From Psoroptes ovis (Eukaryota; Arthropoda; Arachnida; Sarcoptiformes; Psoroptidae): a stretch of DNA of 64,000 nt. The position numbers and the translations under genes are program-made. Shown here piece by piece: positions 20,959-32,772 of the stretch; within the stretch, counting starts at the first letter, position 1; each line of letters begins with the position of its first letter. The stretch covers positions 744,001-808,000 of the forward strand of contig PQWQ01000012.1 in the NCBI GenBank assembly GCA_002943765.1. The letters run 5' to 3'. The notes under the pieces were generated by a model. The model had not been told where the DNA came from. It was given only the letters and a program-made list of their open reading frames with translations, and searched no databases.

Positions 20959-22877
20959 TACAATAACTTAATCGTTGCTTTGAATTTCTGAGAAAAGATG
21001 AAACTCTGAAAAAAAGAAATTAATTTCAGAATTCATGTGTTGAGTAAATCAATGAATGAGAATGAATAAGAATATGAGAATGAATGAAAATTCATGAATA
21101 TTCATCAATCGTATTAATCAATGGAATTAATCAATTGAATTTATATGTTTAATTTTATGAACATATGAATTGAATAAGAATGAATTGAATATGAGAATAA
21201 AACTGGAGCACAGATATTCGTTATTTGTAATGATTTCAATGAAATTTAGTGAAATTCTTCAAACATAAAATGTTCATTAATCTTAATAATCAAAAGTTTG
21301 AAGAAGAAGATGATGATGATGATGAAAGGAAGAAAAAGTCATTGAAAATGTTTCGATTTGGATCAATAAATAATATGAAGAAGAAAAATAATAAGAAGAA
21401 GCAACGAAGTCATTTCGATTGAATTTAGATTGATGAAATTTTTGAATTTCTTTGAATCAAATTACTGAATCCAACAGCTCCGATCCAATTCTTGGAACGA
21501 TTCCTTGAATTTGTCCTCAAATGTTTTTACAATTTGTTCAAAATGATCTGGATTTCAAGTAAATTTACCATTGATTTCTATTCGAGATTCGCAACTGATT
21601 CAGAAATTAAATCAATGATGATTTACAGATGTAAACCATCATTTCGGGTTTTTTACGATTGATTTCATTTGATTTTATTTATATCGATGATGATGATCAA
21701 ATCATTCATATTTATGGATGATCATTCATAAATAAATTTCAATAATTTTTGTATGATCATTGATCATATTTAAATGATTTAAAGATTTATTTAAAAGTAA
21801 TGAAAAATACTACAAATCATTCAAAGATGAATATTTCAAACCATGAACGATTTGCGATCCATTATTGATATTAAATTCAAGAAAAACCAATAGAACAAGA
21901 CCAAAAACAAGGATCGAAACTAAAGAACCGGGCCGAAGCGAATCTATACATGAAAAATGAATATAAATCAAAGTAAATTTTCGACATTCAATGATTTCAA
22001 GCCTTTACAGACTTAAATATCTTACACACATTAACTCTTTGACTGATTTTGGCTTTGATATTCAAGTTTTTCCGAAAATCATTGTTTTGATTGAATTGAC
22101 AGCAGCTTAAATGGAATTCTGTCACATGAATATACTGCCATTAGAGCATTTACCAGCCAAGAAATGAACATCAAAAAGATGTTCAAATTGAACATTATTA
22201 ATTCAGTGATAATTAAATTTAATTTAATTTAGACTCAATGAGACACAGTAAATAAATAAAAACTTTTTCCCGAATACTTTCTTCGAAGAATTTCTTAATT
22301 CTAGTCTTCGTATCTTCTTAGGGATGCATCTTGGTGCGGCCAAAGATGTCCATCAAACAATGAATACATACAAATGATTCATTCGGTTGTTTTATTGCCA
22401 TTTTTTCTTCGGAAATGTTTTAAATGTTTTCATGTTTTCATTTCGCATTCAGAATACCCGATGGTTCACGATCGACGGTCTCGGTACTTTATGGCACTCT
22501 GTGTTTTTATTATTATGGCCGCTTTATTTCCGAGTAAATTTGACTCCGTTCACATTCATTTTTCGAAGTCAGTGGGTTATGAATTTCAAATTCAAATTCT
22601 GTGAAATTTAAATTCATTGAATTTCATTTGACAAAATGTCTATTCATAGTCGTCTTCGTTGTTCTCATTATCCATTCATTCGTAAATTGACTAATTCATT
22701 TCTACATTCATTCATACATTGAAAAAAAAGGAAAATACATAAAACAATCAAAGACAGCAACAACGATAAAATGAAATTCATTTTCAAATAAAAATGAAAA
22801 ATAATTCCATTTCAAAAATTCATTGTTTTGTTTTGATTATTATTTCAATTAAATGTTTTTTTTTCATACTTTTTAAT

Positions 22878-23030
22878 TCAAATTCAAATTGAGATTCAGA
22901 TTCATCTTCATCTTCAGCTTCAGATTCAAATTCAAATTCAGTTTCAAATTGAGCTTCAAATTGAGCTTCAAATTGAGATTCAAATTGAAATTCAAATTGA
23001 AATTCATATCCATATCCATGTTCGCATTCA
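22878..23030. repeat. Hexamer minisatellite (ATTCAA/TTGAGC/ATTCAG variants)
   Basis: About 25 imperfect tandem copies of a six-base unit ending AAATTG/ATTCAA. Because the period is a multiple of three, several frames stay open on both strands, with products of alternating Phe/Lys, Glu/Phe or Leu/Asn. This indicates a repeat, not a gene. Confidence 0.75.
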
Positions 23031-26000
23031 TATTCATCAGCATGATGGTGAATGCAAATATTAAAAGCCTGGAAAAACAAGTGAAAAAGTGCCAATTGTT
23101 TTTTTTCGGGAAAAATTTGAAAATTTCGTACAAGCAGAATTAAACAAAATACGAATAAATGAAAATGAATCTCCAGAATTTCTGAATTTGACCAGAATGA
23201 CCAGATCCAAGCACTCAACCAAAAAAACAAATGGTCAAACATATTGAAAATTATAAATATTCAAATACATGGAAACATTCATATGGAAACTGTTCTGTTT
23301 CAATTTCTTTGAACATATTTCTCCGGTGAAATTATTTATTCGTTTGTTTGTTTGAATATTGTTTGAATATATTGTTTGAAAATGCAAAACCCACGCACAA
23401 ACACACACACACCCGGGTCCATGGTCGGGTGTTCAAGAGTCCAACATGGACTTATGTCTATTTATTGTATGATAATAATAATAACAATGATAAATAATAA
23501 TTGAAAAATTATATATCCGATTAATTTTTTCCATAATATTATTATTTGTACAAATACTCTTGAAATTCTCGAAAAAAAAAAATAATTCTCGTGAAGTACA
23601 ATTCACATAGATTCATACGTAATAATTCCTGTTTTTTATAATTTTTTGTTTCAGGGAATATTTATTTCAACACAAACGATCCTTCGTTGTCGGTTGTCGT
23701 ATTATCACATTAATTTTTCGTTCATTGAATTATTCTCTGTTGTTTATTTGTTTGAAACTTTATAATTCAACAAAACAAAATAAATTGAATGAGGAATATA
23801 TTCTTTGAATATTTGAATTTGTAATTTATTTAGGTCTCCATTATGATTCTTCTTCTTCTTTTTCTTCGAAGTTGTTTGTTACTTGTTCATTGAATATTCT
23901 GGACAATGTTTGCCTAGAACCAGAACGAGAACACCAAAGAAGACTACGACGATATGACAAGATGGAACCGAAAAAAAAAAACAAAATAATAAACAATCGA
24001 AAATGAAACGATTGAAACATGAATACTAAAATACTAAAATCTACTATCCAACCGATCCGATCCAACAAAGACAACAATACTGACCTACATTTATTATTAT
24101 TAACGAAACACCATTAACTATTTAAATGAGTGAAAAACAAAATAAAATTATTCGGTAAACAATATCCGTAAATTATATATATAATTATATAACACTGAAT
24201 CCCATTAAAAATGATAGATAAAAATCGAAACCGTGATAAGATAAATTCAAATGGAGATTCAATGATATATAATACATGATAATGAATAATGGTCATCGAG
24301 TATCGAATAATGATTGATGATTATTCAAAAAAAAAAGGTAAACATTTTCGGTAAGGTGAAATGAAATTAATGATTGCGAAATCATAATAAATGATCCTAA
24401 AGTAGAAGAACGGTGCCAACCATCGAGCCGTATCATATGTATGTGTCCACAAATTAAATTTTAATTCATTTCATTTTGAGTAAATTAAAATTTATGTTCA
24501 AGAAAAAAAAGATTAATTAATTATTATAATTATCATTTGTTTATTTGATAATGGTAATTCATTCATTTCATTCATTCCGAGCTAATAATATACAATTATC
24601 ACGCAAATACTTTTGTTACAATTGGCTTGTTTCGAAGCTTGAAAATTCAAAAAGTTAAAATAATTAATATGACCCATTATAGGTGATATCATTTGTGATT
24701 CTGGTGTATTTTTCATAATTATAATGACCGTATTGATCATCACAACGAGCGTGCTCCAAACATTGATCCAAACAACAATGATCATTGTTTTTTCTGGGAA
24801 CAATTTAGTTAATTTCGGCAATTCAAAATCTCGAATCAATCAATGTGAATATGTAATTTGGAATCATGTAAAATATGGAAATGAGAATTGAATATGAGAA
24901 AACAAAGGAAAAAATTTTTTGATTGAAATATGATCGAATTGAAAATATGTAAATTAATTCATGTAAATGCAAATCAAATGAATTCAATATTTGTACCAGA
25001 TGATAATATTTCGATTGAAGCTCAAATGAAACCCCGAAATAAAACAAATCAACGATGCACAATTGAAATAATGATAATAATAAAAAAAATAATTAATATT
25101 TGATTGGAAAAATCAATGAAATGAATGCATATTGATTTGATGATTTGCGGGAATCGAAATGATAATCGTAAATGAATTAATTCGACTTTTCGATCGAGCG
25201 GTGCCCGAAAAGTGCCGCTGTCTCCATGATTTCTCACGATTTGATGCTTATGATCAGAGTGCTATGCGAGTGATCAACGAATTGAACATGATAATTTTAT
25301 TTACATTTATGATTCATTCAAAATCAATCATGCATTCATTCATTTTCAAATATAATATGAATTTTATTTGAAAATGAATGAATATTTGAATCTATTTGAA
25401 TGCACTTACATTCCTTTCGGTTCTTCGGGCAAAGATGAATCACAAATGATTATTTATTCAATTTTTATATTCTTTGAATATAAAAATTATGAATTCAAAT
25501 AGAATTCAATCGATGCCAATTCTTTATTTCAAGAAAAAAAATAAGAATAATTTTTTCAATTATAATTCAATGAATTTTGATTTGATTTGAATTCAATATG
25601 AATTAATTAACATTCTTTGATTTTATCATTCATGATGATGGTGAATGAATGGATGTATGTCAAATTTCTTCATTTTTTCCGGATTAATTTATGTAATTTC
25701 GAAGCTATGAAACATTGAAATGTCATCATAAATATTAATCAAAGATGTAATATCAAAAAATGCAGTCAGACATTTGAAAAAATAATCAATCAAAAACAAA
25801 GTCACGCTATGGGAATTCTCGTTGGGAATTATCATCATTGAATTCAAAAAAGTCAACTTCTATGACCCTAACCAAGACTCCATTGAAACAATAATCATCG
25901 ATCATTCTGACCGCTGATTAATGCGAGATATTGATTCGAATTAAGATCCGAATACCGATATTGATGCTCGATCGTAACCTGTGTTATTTACAGAAGGAAA

Positions 26001-27951
26001 AAAATGTCAAATCTATTGCCGAAACTGAATTTCAATTGATTTTTTCAACAACGATTTTCAATTTGATCAAAATTTCTCATAAATTTTCATTGAATCTAAA
26101 TTTTCAATAGAAAATTAAATTAGATCAATTGATTTTCAATGTTTTTTCTTGACTCTCAGATGAATTGAATCAAATGTCAAATTCCAAATTTTTCGCTCCC
26201 ATTATCTATGGATATTTTTAGATTTGAATCCATCGATAATCGTTGAATAATTGAAAAATGTTTGCAGTGATATCATAGGCATTCGATCCATCATTATCAA
26301 GGTGGATTGTGGAAGATATTGAAGATAATGAAACAATGGTTTTGATTAGAATTTAATGATGATAATGCTAATAATAATAATAATAGAATTTTTCGTTTGA
26401 TAAAATAATGAAGTAAAAGGAATTCTTGATAATAAAACATTGAAATGAAACAAGAGCAGCCGAAAACAATGACAATCTTGATTCAATTTTGAATTTAAAA
26501 CACAGAAAAAAAATTCTTATCGGAAATTTTCAAAGACAAAACATGAACATGAATGGATATGAATAGAAACATGAAAAAAAAACATGGCAAAGTTAATCGA
26601 TAAGAACACTAAAAATCAATTTATTTGTTGAAAAATAAATTCAAAAAAGAAAACCAAAAAAAAATTCATATCAGATTTGGGTGAAACTGGGTGTGTAACC
26701 CAAAAATACTGTATTCAATCATGGTGAATGATGGCGATCATCAAAGTATCCATGTTGATCCATGTTCATTTGATCAATGTATGATGATCATTAAATGAAC
26801 GAAAAAATTCAAAAGAATTTATTATGATGATAATCAACGATACACAGATACACACAAAGGGATATACATCTGGATAAAATTTTAAGGTTAATGATGATTT
26901 ATTTTGGTACCGCAAATAATCAAATAAAAAATAATCTTGTAGGGATGGAAATTTTGAAAAACATGAAACAAAATGTAATTGAATAACATGCAACCAAGCA
27001 GGATTAGATTTTTTATTATCTTTACTTACATGAAGTAAAGATAATAAATGCATTTATTTTCATTAATTTTTTTTATTTATTTATTATCATGATCATTATA
27101 AATCATCAGAACTTTGAAAATTCAAATGATCAAAACGAATCAAATCAAAAACTTAGTAACAATATGATACTATTTATTCATTTCTTGGATTTCTGTAGCT
27201 TAAATGAAGACATTTTGTGATGTAAATATTTGTGTAAATATTTTTTTTATGATTCAAATTAATAACAATTAGTAATCAGTAACATAGTGAAATAACAATG
27301 AATAATAATGACAATAATTTTGATTAGAATAATAATAGCAATAATTTAGGAACGATAATAATTATGAGAAATAATTCATTAATTAATTAATTAAAATATA
27401 ATTTAAAATAATTGTTATAATTTTGAATTTGTTTCTATTTTAACAAACAGACATAGAGAATATTTAAAATTTTTTAATGATAATAATAATGCTAAAATAA
27501 TAGTAATGATATAACAAAAATTAAAATTAATTCAAAATTTAATTTGAAATTTTTTTTCATGTCCATTATTTGTTTATGTTTCATTTGTTTGTTTTTTGTT
27601 TGGTGGGTGTTAATTAATGAATTAATGAATAAGACAACAACACTATCAAATAATGATTATGATGATCAAATCATAAAATGAATAGACAGGACTAACGAAG
27701 CATCGTTTCACTGAAATGAATCGTTGAAACTGGTCTTTATGCAGATATTTGTCTGCTTTGAATTTCGATTCAATGTTTGAGCATTGAATATGATCAACTA
27801 TCATCAAGTTTTACAGTCTATGCATGTTTTTGTTGATAATTTTTCTAGAGAAAATCTAAACAAAAGTCTTTGAATTATTTTAAATTATTTAAAATTTTTT
27901 CCATGCGAAAATAAAATAAAACAATCGTATTCGATATCAGTGTATAATTGC

Positions 27952-29409
27952 TTAAATAGGCAGTTCGAAATTAACATCAACCGATGCCGATCTAGCTATA
28001 CCGATAATTGCCGACATTTTTACAACCATTTTGGCTGCTTCTTCCAAATTATCACAAGCTAATATACGTAAATTTGATGATGCTATCAATGCTTTTGCAT
28101 CATCAACATTTGTACCTGAGATGAATGAATGATTGATAATTAATTAAATTAATTGAATTTGTTTACGAATAATAATTACCTTGTAATCGTACAACGATAG
28201 GAATTTTTAGCTTAAGTGTTTGTGCAGCAGCAATAATACCTTCAGCAATAATATCACAACGCATAATACCACCGAATATATTGACTAATATTGCCTGTAC
28301 TTTTGAATCAGATGTAATAATTCGAAATGCTTCTTTTACTTGTTGTGCATTTGCACCACCGCCAACATCGAGAAAATTAGCCGGACTACCACCATGTAAT
28401 TGAATGATATCCATCGTTGCCATTGCTAGACCGGCACCATTAACCAAACAACCAATATCACCATCTAATGATATATAATTAAGATTTGCTTCTTGTGCTT
28501 CAACTTCACGTGGATCGATTTGGCTTCGATCTTTCAGTGCATAAACATCTTTTTGTCTGAATTCAGCATTATCATCGAAACGACATTTTGCATCGATGCA
28601 CATTACATTTCCATTTGAATCTTCGATCATCGGATTGATTTCAATCATTGATGCATCTTTCTCCAAAAATAATTTGTATAAATTCATTAATAATTTTGAT
28701 GCCTGTTCACGGCTGTTTGGATGAAAACCAACTTTACGCACAACTTCTGACGCAGCTTCATGTGAAAGTCCTTCCATTATGTCTATGGGTGTTGTTATGA
28801 TGGCTTCTGGTGATTCTTTTGCAACATCTTCAATGGCCATACCACCTTGACTTGATGCTATTAAAACTGGTCCTTGATAGGCACGTTCTAACATTATTGC
28901 AAAATAATATTCACGTCTTGGATATAAACGTTCAACAATCATAACTTTATTACAGATCATTCCTTTATCACCAGTTTGTTTAGTAAATATACTATGTCCT
29001 ATTTTTCATGAGAAAAAAAGTCAATTAAAATGGATCAATTTCAAGAAATCACCAAGGAAATACCTAACATTTTAGATGCAACATCACGTACTTCATCAGC
29101 TGTATACACTAATTTTACACCACCTTTTAGTCCGCTACTGAAATGACCACGTCCACGTCCACCGGTCAATACTTGAGCTTTGACAACGAAATCATTTTCA
29201 CCTAATTTTTTCGATATTTCCACAGCTTCATCTGGTGTTGATGCAACACCAAATCTAGGCACTTTAACATTACCTTTTTCCAATATTTCCATAGCAACAT
29301 ATTCATGTACATTTAAATAACGTTTACTATTCACCTGATTGGTAGCAATCGAAATCAATGGTTGATGTTTAGTGTTTGAAATAAATTTTGAGCAAAATAA
29401 TCGTAACAT
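27952..29409 (-). CDS. SUCLA2: Succinate-CoA ligase [ADP-forming] beta subunit, mitochondrial
   Basis: Three exons on the minus strand: 29064-29409, 28180-28998 and 27952-28115. The introns are 65 and 64 bp with GT...AG and matching phases. The 442-residue product is close to the usual 440-465. The N-terminus (MLRLFCSKFISN...) looks like a mitochondrial import signal. The ATP-grasp region holds VVKAQVLTGGRGRGHF and FTKQTGDKG. YPRREYYFAI, MIEINPMIED and CIDAKCRFDD form the nucleotide/metal-binding core. The CoA-ligase half carries NGAGLAMATMDII, GGSPANFLDVGGGAN and NIFGGIMRCD. It pairs with the alpha subunit to convert succinyl-CoA plus ADP to succinate and ATP in the citric acid cycle. Residues match the ADP-forming SUCLA2 type rather than the GTP-specific SUCLG2. 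Nothing is broken. Confidence 0.96.
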
Positions 29410-30355
29410 TTTGGCTGGAATTTTACGATCAGAAAAACAACCAAAATATAAACAGATATCAAATTGATCAAATCAAAAGATTGATGAGACTTTGAAGACT
29501 TTAATTCTTTGAATTTATTCAAATTATTATCGTTAAAAATTACTCAATTCTTGATTAAACATTCAATTGTTATGTTTTGTTATTCATATTATCTCAAAAA
29601 TCTTTGAAAACATATGTAACATTCAATGAAATTACTTCTGTTTTGTTTTTGTTGTTATTGTTATTGTTATTGTTGATGCTGGTGTTGTTCTTGTTCTTGT
29701 TTGGGTTGATGATGATAATATAGAATATAAGCATGTATGTGTGTCTACAAACATATATTTACCAACGATAATAAACAAATCAAATGAAAAAAAAATGAAA
29801 ATAAATAAACAAAAAATTATTTAGTTTTGAGTACATGCGTACACACAAATACAAATTTAAACAAGAAAAAAACAAGTTAATTCAATTCAATTCCTATTGA
29901 ATTTGATTTAAATTTAAAAGATTTAAAGATTCAACTCAAAACACAAATCACATTGAAAGTGATTATTTTATTTTATTTCTTGGCTTCTTAGCTGCATTTC
30001 AACCTAAATATAAGGTGGCTAAATATGTCTTTTAGACATATGTGATTACATACACAGACACAGAATATCTATACGATATATCATCAACATCATCGAATAC
30101 ACATCATCAAAATGAAAATATAAGATAATCTTAAAACAGCAATTATAACTGATGTATACCGATCAATATAACAATATTCAATCATATAACAAATCAAAGA
30201 TATGAATTAATCAAATGACACCGATTTGATGAGATTAAGTTATCTGTGGATTAATTTTATCTCAGTAAAAAATATAAATTATCTGGTTTATTTATGAAAA
30301 ATATGATTTCAGACTAAATGAGTAAATAAATAAATTTTTAAAATAAATTTTAATA
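29410..30355. other. Intergenic: SUCLA2 upstream region up to the 2.4 kb element
   Basis: AT-rich, with (TTGTTA)n-like sequence at 29645-29690. It contains the SUCLA2 promoter side. The minus strand just left of the target duplication has ATTAAA and may be the ancestral 3' UTR of TMEM161, now cut off by the inserted element. Confidence 0.4.
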
Positions 30356-30363
30356 TAAAAAAC
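30356..30363. repeat. 8-bp target-site duplication, left copy (TAAAAAAC)
   Basis: Identical to 32766-32773 on the other side of the element. It marks the insertion point of the 2.4 kb long-TIR element. Confidence 0.85.
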
Positions 30364-30556
30364 GGTTCTTCCAGGTTTTTGCAACCTCATTTTTTGTGAT
30401 TACTGTCGCCATCTAGTGAAAAATTATTGTCACCACAAATAGTCAACTTGTTATGTATGAACTTGTACAAAACAAGTTGAATTTTTGAATATAATTATCA
30501 TTATTGTTATTTCCTGGAACCAACAAAATTCTTTTAGAAATCCGAAAAATATGATA

Positions 30557-30900
30557 TTAACACGTTGGCTGCCATGGGGGTCACCGGTGACCGGCAGGCT
30601 GTCACGTTATAAAATTTTAAAATTATCTTGGGTGAAAATCCTGATGAATTATTCTAACGAAAATCACTAAATAATGATTGAATAAGTATGAAAAATAGAA
30701 CAAAATCAGAATCGAAAATTTTGATCTTTTCAAAGGGTAGTTATAGCCGAAAATAACCCTTTCTGAGATAAATAGATAAATGATCATTTTCAAGTCTGCG
30801 CTTTTCATTGACGCTAGTTTCATGAAAATCCGTGGAGCGCATCTCGATCTGGACGCCGACGGAAAACATAGAAAAATGCGTTGGGCAGCCAACGTGTTAA
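30557..30900. mobile_element. Nested piggyBac-like MITE with TTAA duplications
   Basis: Bounded by TTAA at 30557-30560 and 30897-30900. The 13-bp terminal inverted repeats CACGTTGGCTGCC lie immediately inside. It is inserted in the left arm of the larger element: the right arm shows the unoccupied version (one base different at the TTAA). The interior, 336 bp between the TTAA sites, includes a 14-bp perfect palindrome GGTCACCGGTGACC (30579-30592) and no coding frame. TTAA targeting is the hallmark of piggyBac transposases. Confidence 0.88.
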
Positions 30901-31825
30901 TGTTTTTTAGTTTAGAATAGTTTACTTTAGTTTAGGGTTAGGTTAGGTTTTTTTCCAAAATTCTTTATTCATTCGAGATGCAAAGAAAATTACAAAATCT
31001 CCAGCAATGGCCGAAAGAGAAAGAATCAAGGGAAAAGCGTGCGACTGTATGCAGTTTTGTATGATGTTGTGCAGCATGTTGATTGTGATGAAACTTGAAT
31101 AAAAAGCAATTTAAGTAATACCCAATTGTCGTTTATTCAGGATACAAAAAAAAAATACAAACGAATTTTTAATTACGAAGAAACACAAACAAATTTCAAG
31201 ATACAAAATACAAACAAAAATCAAAGGTTTTTCATTCGATGCTCGAAAAACTACTAAACAAAAATTTTTCTCATTTCCAAACAACAAAACAAAAATTTAA
31301 CAAAAAGCACAGCAAATGACTGAAATGTCAATTTTTTTCATTCATGGCTGTTTCGCCACAGTTGATTGTGTTGTAACGAGTGAAAGAAAAGTTGGAAAAA
31401 CAATTTAGTATTCATGTGCTAGATAAGGGCTTCTTAAACTATAGTTTTTTACCCCGAACTTATAAAAATTTTGGGGTCATAAGATTTTGATACCAAATTG
31501 ACCATTTCATGACTATTTTCAAGATTAGTAAGCCAAGAGTTTAACTTCATCATTTAGCAACTAAAGTTAATCATATTTGACTATTTAAAATTAAGTTTGG
31601 TTTCTAGAAAGTGATATTTGTCATGAATAAATTGAGCAATTTGGTCGTGTTGCAAAATTTGTTGTGTGATGAGACGCGGGCGAGCGGTCAAGGATTAAAT
31701 CATAAGTCGAAGGGATTAATTATAAGTTTTAATTTATTGATAAAGAAATAAATAATTTAAATTTTAAAATCACATGTAAAAGACAAATCATTAATTGATG
31801 AATGTCATCAATAGCCAAGTTGTTG

Positions 31826-31878
31826 TGAATCAGTTTGACAACAAGTATTTATACTTGCTGTTGTCAATCTGATTCACG
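31826..31878. repeat. Imperfect 53-bp palindrome inside the long-TIR element
   Basis: GTGAATCAG(T/A)TTGACAACA arms surround AAGTATTTATACTTGC. The stem is nearly perfect over about 24 bp per arm. It could form a cruciform or, if transcribed, a small hairpin RNA. Confidence 0.7.
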
Positions 31879-32227
31879 TTGAAATTGACAACTGCAGTGG
31901 CAGTCATCATGCCACTATGCTTTACAGTTGATAATAACGTGCAATTCGAACTGGCTAAATTATCGTCCGATTCAACAATGAAAATTTAAACAAACAACAT
32001 CAATAAAATTTCTGATCAGTGCTCGCAAATAATTTCCGAAAACCTCTTAAATCGAAGTTAATCTATTGAATTTAAGCAAATCGGAAAATATCTTTAACAT
32101 TTTCACCACCACATGCTCCTTGTTCATGAAATATTGGAAATCTCAATATTTATTTGAATTGGTCAATATTGAAGGTAATAAACACACCGAAATTAAACCA
32201 AACGATTTAAGGATAGTTTACTTTAAT

Positions 32228-32347
32228 TTAGTTTAGGGTTAGGTTAGGTTAGGTTAGGTTTAGGTTTAGGTTTAGGTTTAGGTTAGGTTAGGTTAGGTTT
32301 GGTTTGGTTAGGTTTGGTTTGGTTAGGTTAGGTTAGGTTAGGTTAGG
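32228..32347 (+). repeat. Interstitial TTAGG-type telomere-like array
   Basis: About 20 units of GGTTAG/GGTTTAG/GGTTTG variants of TTAGG, the ancestral arthropod telomere repeat. It is preceded by a copy of the same sequence (agtttactttaatttag) found at the inner edge of both TIRs. It is located inside the transposon rather than at a chromosome end. Confidence 0.8.
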
Positions 32348-32772
32348 TCAAAGGATTCGGCCCTAGGAATCTTGATGGACAAGTCATTGACATCCGAGCA
32401 ACCAAAATTATTTTACTAATTTTTTCACACGACTGTAATGATAATAATTGGTAAATTGTTTGCTGGTTGGTTGGAGACAATTCACAATTTACAAAACTTT
32501 GATTAATTATTATCAACCTAACCTAACCCTAAACTAAACTAAAGTAAAATATTCTAAACTAAAAAACAATAATATCATATTTTTCGGATTTCTAAAAGAA
32601 TTTTGTTGGTTCCAGGAAATAACAATAATGATAATTATATTCAAAAATTCAACTTGTTTTGTACAAGTTCATACATAACAAGTTGACTATTTGTGGTGAC
32701 AATAATTTTTCACTAGATGGCGACAGTAATCACAAAAAATGAGGTTGCAAAAACCTGGAAGAACCTAAAAAA

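Larger units (their letters stand above)
19278..27951. other. 8.7 kb AT-rich region without a supported gene
   Basis: Holds a GGCCCA hairpin (about 19785), a piggyBac-like mini-element (20134-20286), a hairpin mini-element (20879-20958), a hexamer minisatellite (22878-23030) and CA repeats next to a GC-rich dyad (23399-23430). A GC-richer segment at 25185-25300 has an open plus frame (FDRAVPEKCRCLHDF). None shows splice sites plus recognisable protein. Much of the remainder is AAT/GAT/ATTC simple sequence. Confidence 0.4.
30364..32765. mobile_element. Non-autonomous DNA transposon/foldback element with long terminal inverted repeats
   Basis: The element begins GGTTCTTCCAGGTTTTTGC and ends with its exact inverse, flanked by perfect 8-bp duplications (TAAAAAAC). 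The left arm is 30364-30556 plus 30901-30945 after removal of a nested MITE; the right arm is 32515-32765. The arms are about 240 bp and almost identical over the outer 195 bp, so the insertion is young. Each arm ends inward with short TTAGG-like units. The 1.6 kb interior has no transposase-length frame, an imperfect 53-bp palindrome (31826-31878) and a longer TTAGG-like array (32228-32347). An 8-bp duplication fits hAT, P or Merlin-type superfamilies, but the ends match none that I can name. Confidence 0.88.

Noticed and set aside
22820..23242. 140-codon minus-strand frame with Glu/Phe repeats
   Set aside because: It arises from the hexamer minisatellite; other frames are equally open.
24582..24839. 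85-codon hydrophobic minus-strand frame
   Set aside because: Ile/Val-rich product expected by chance from AT-rich DNA; no conserved pattern.
25159..25371. Plus-strand frame with FDRAVPEKCRCLHDF in a GC-richer patch
   Set aside because: Only about 35 plausible residues, no splice sites, antisense frame also open; too weak to call a gene.
32228..32347. CRISPR-like regularly repeated array
   Set aside because: Units are contiguous TTAGG variants without spacers, in a eukaryotic transposon.
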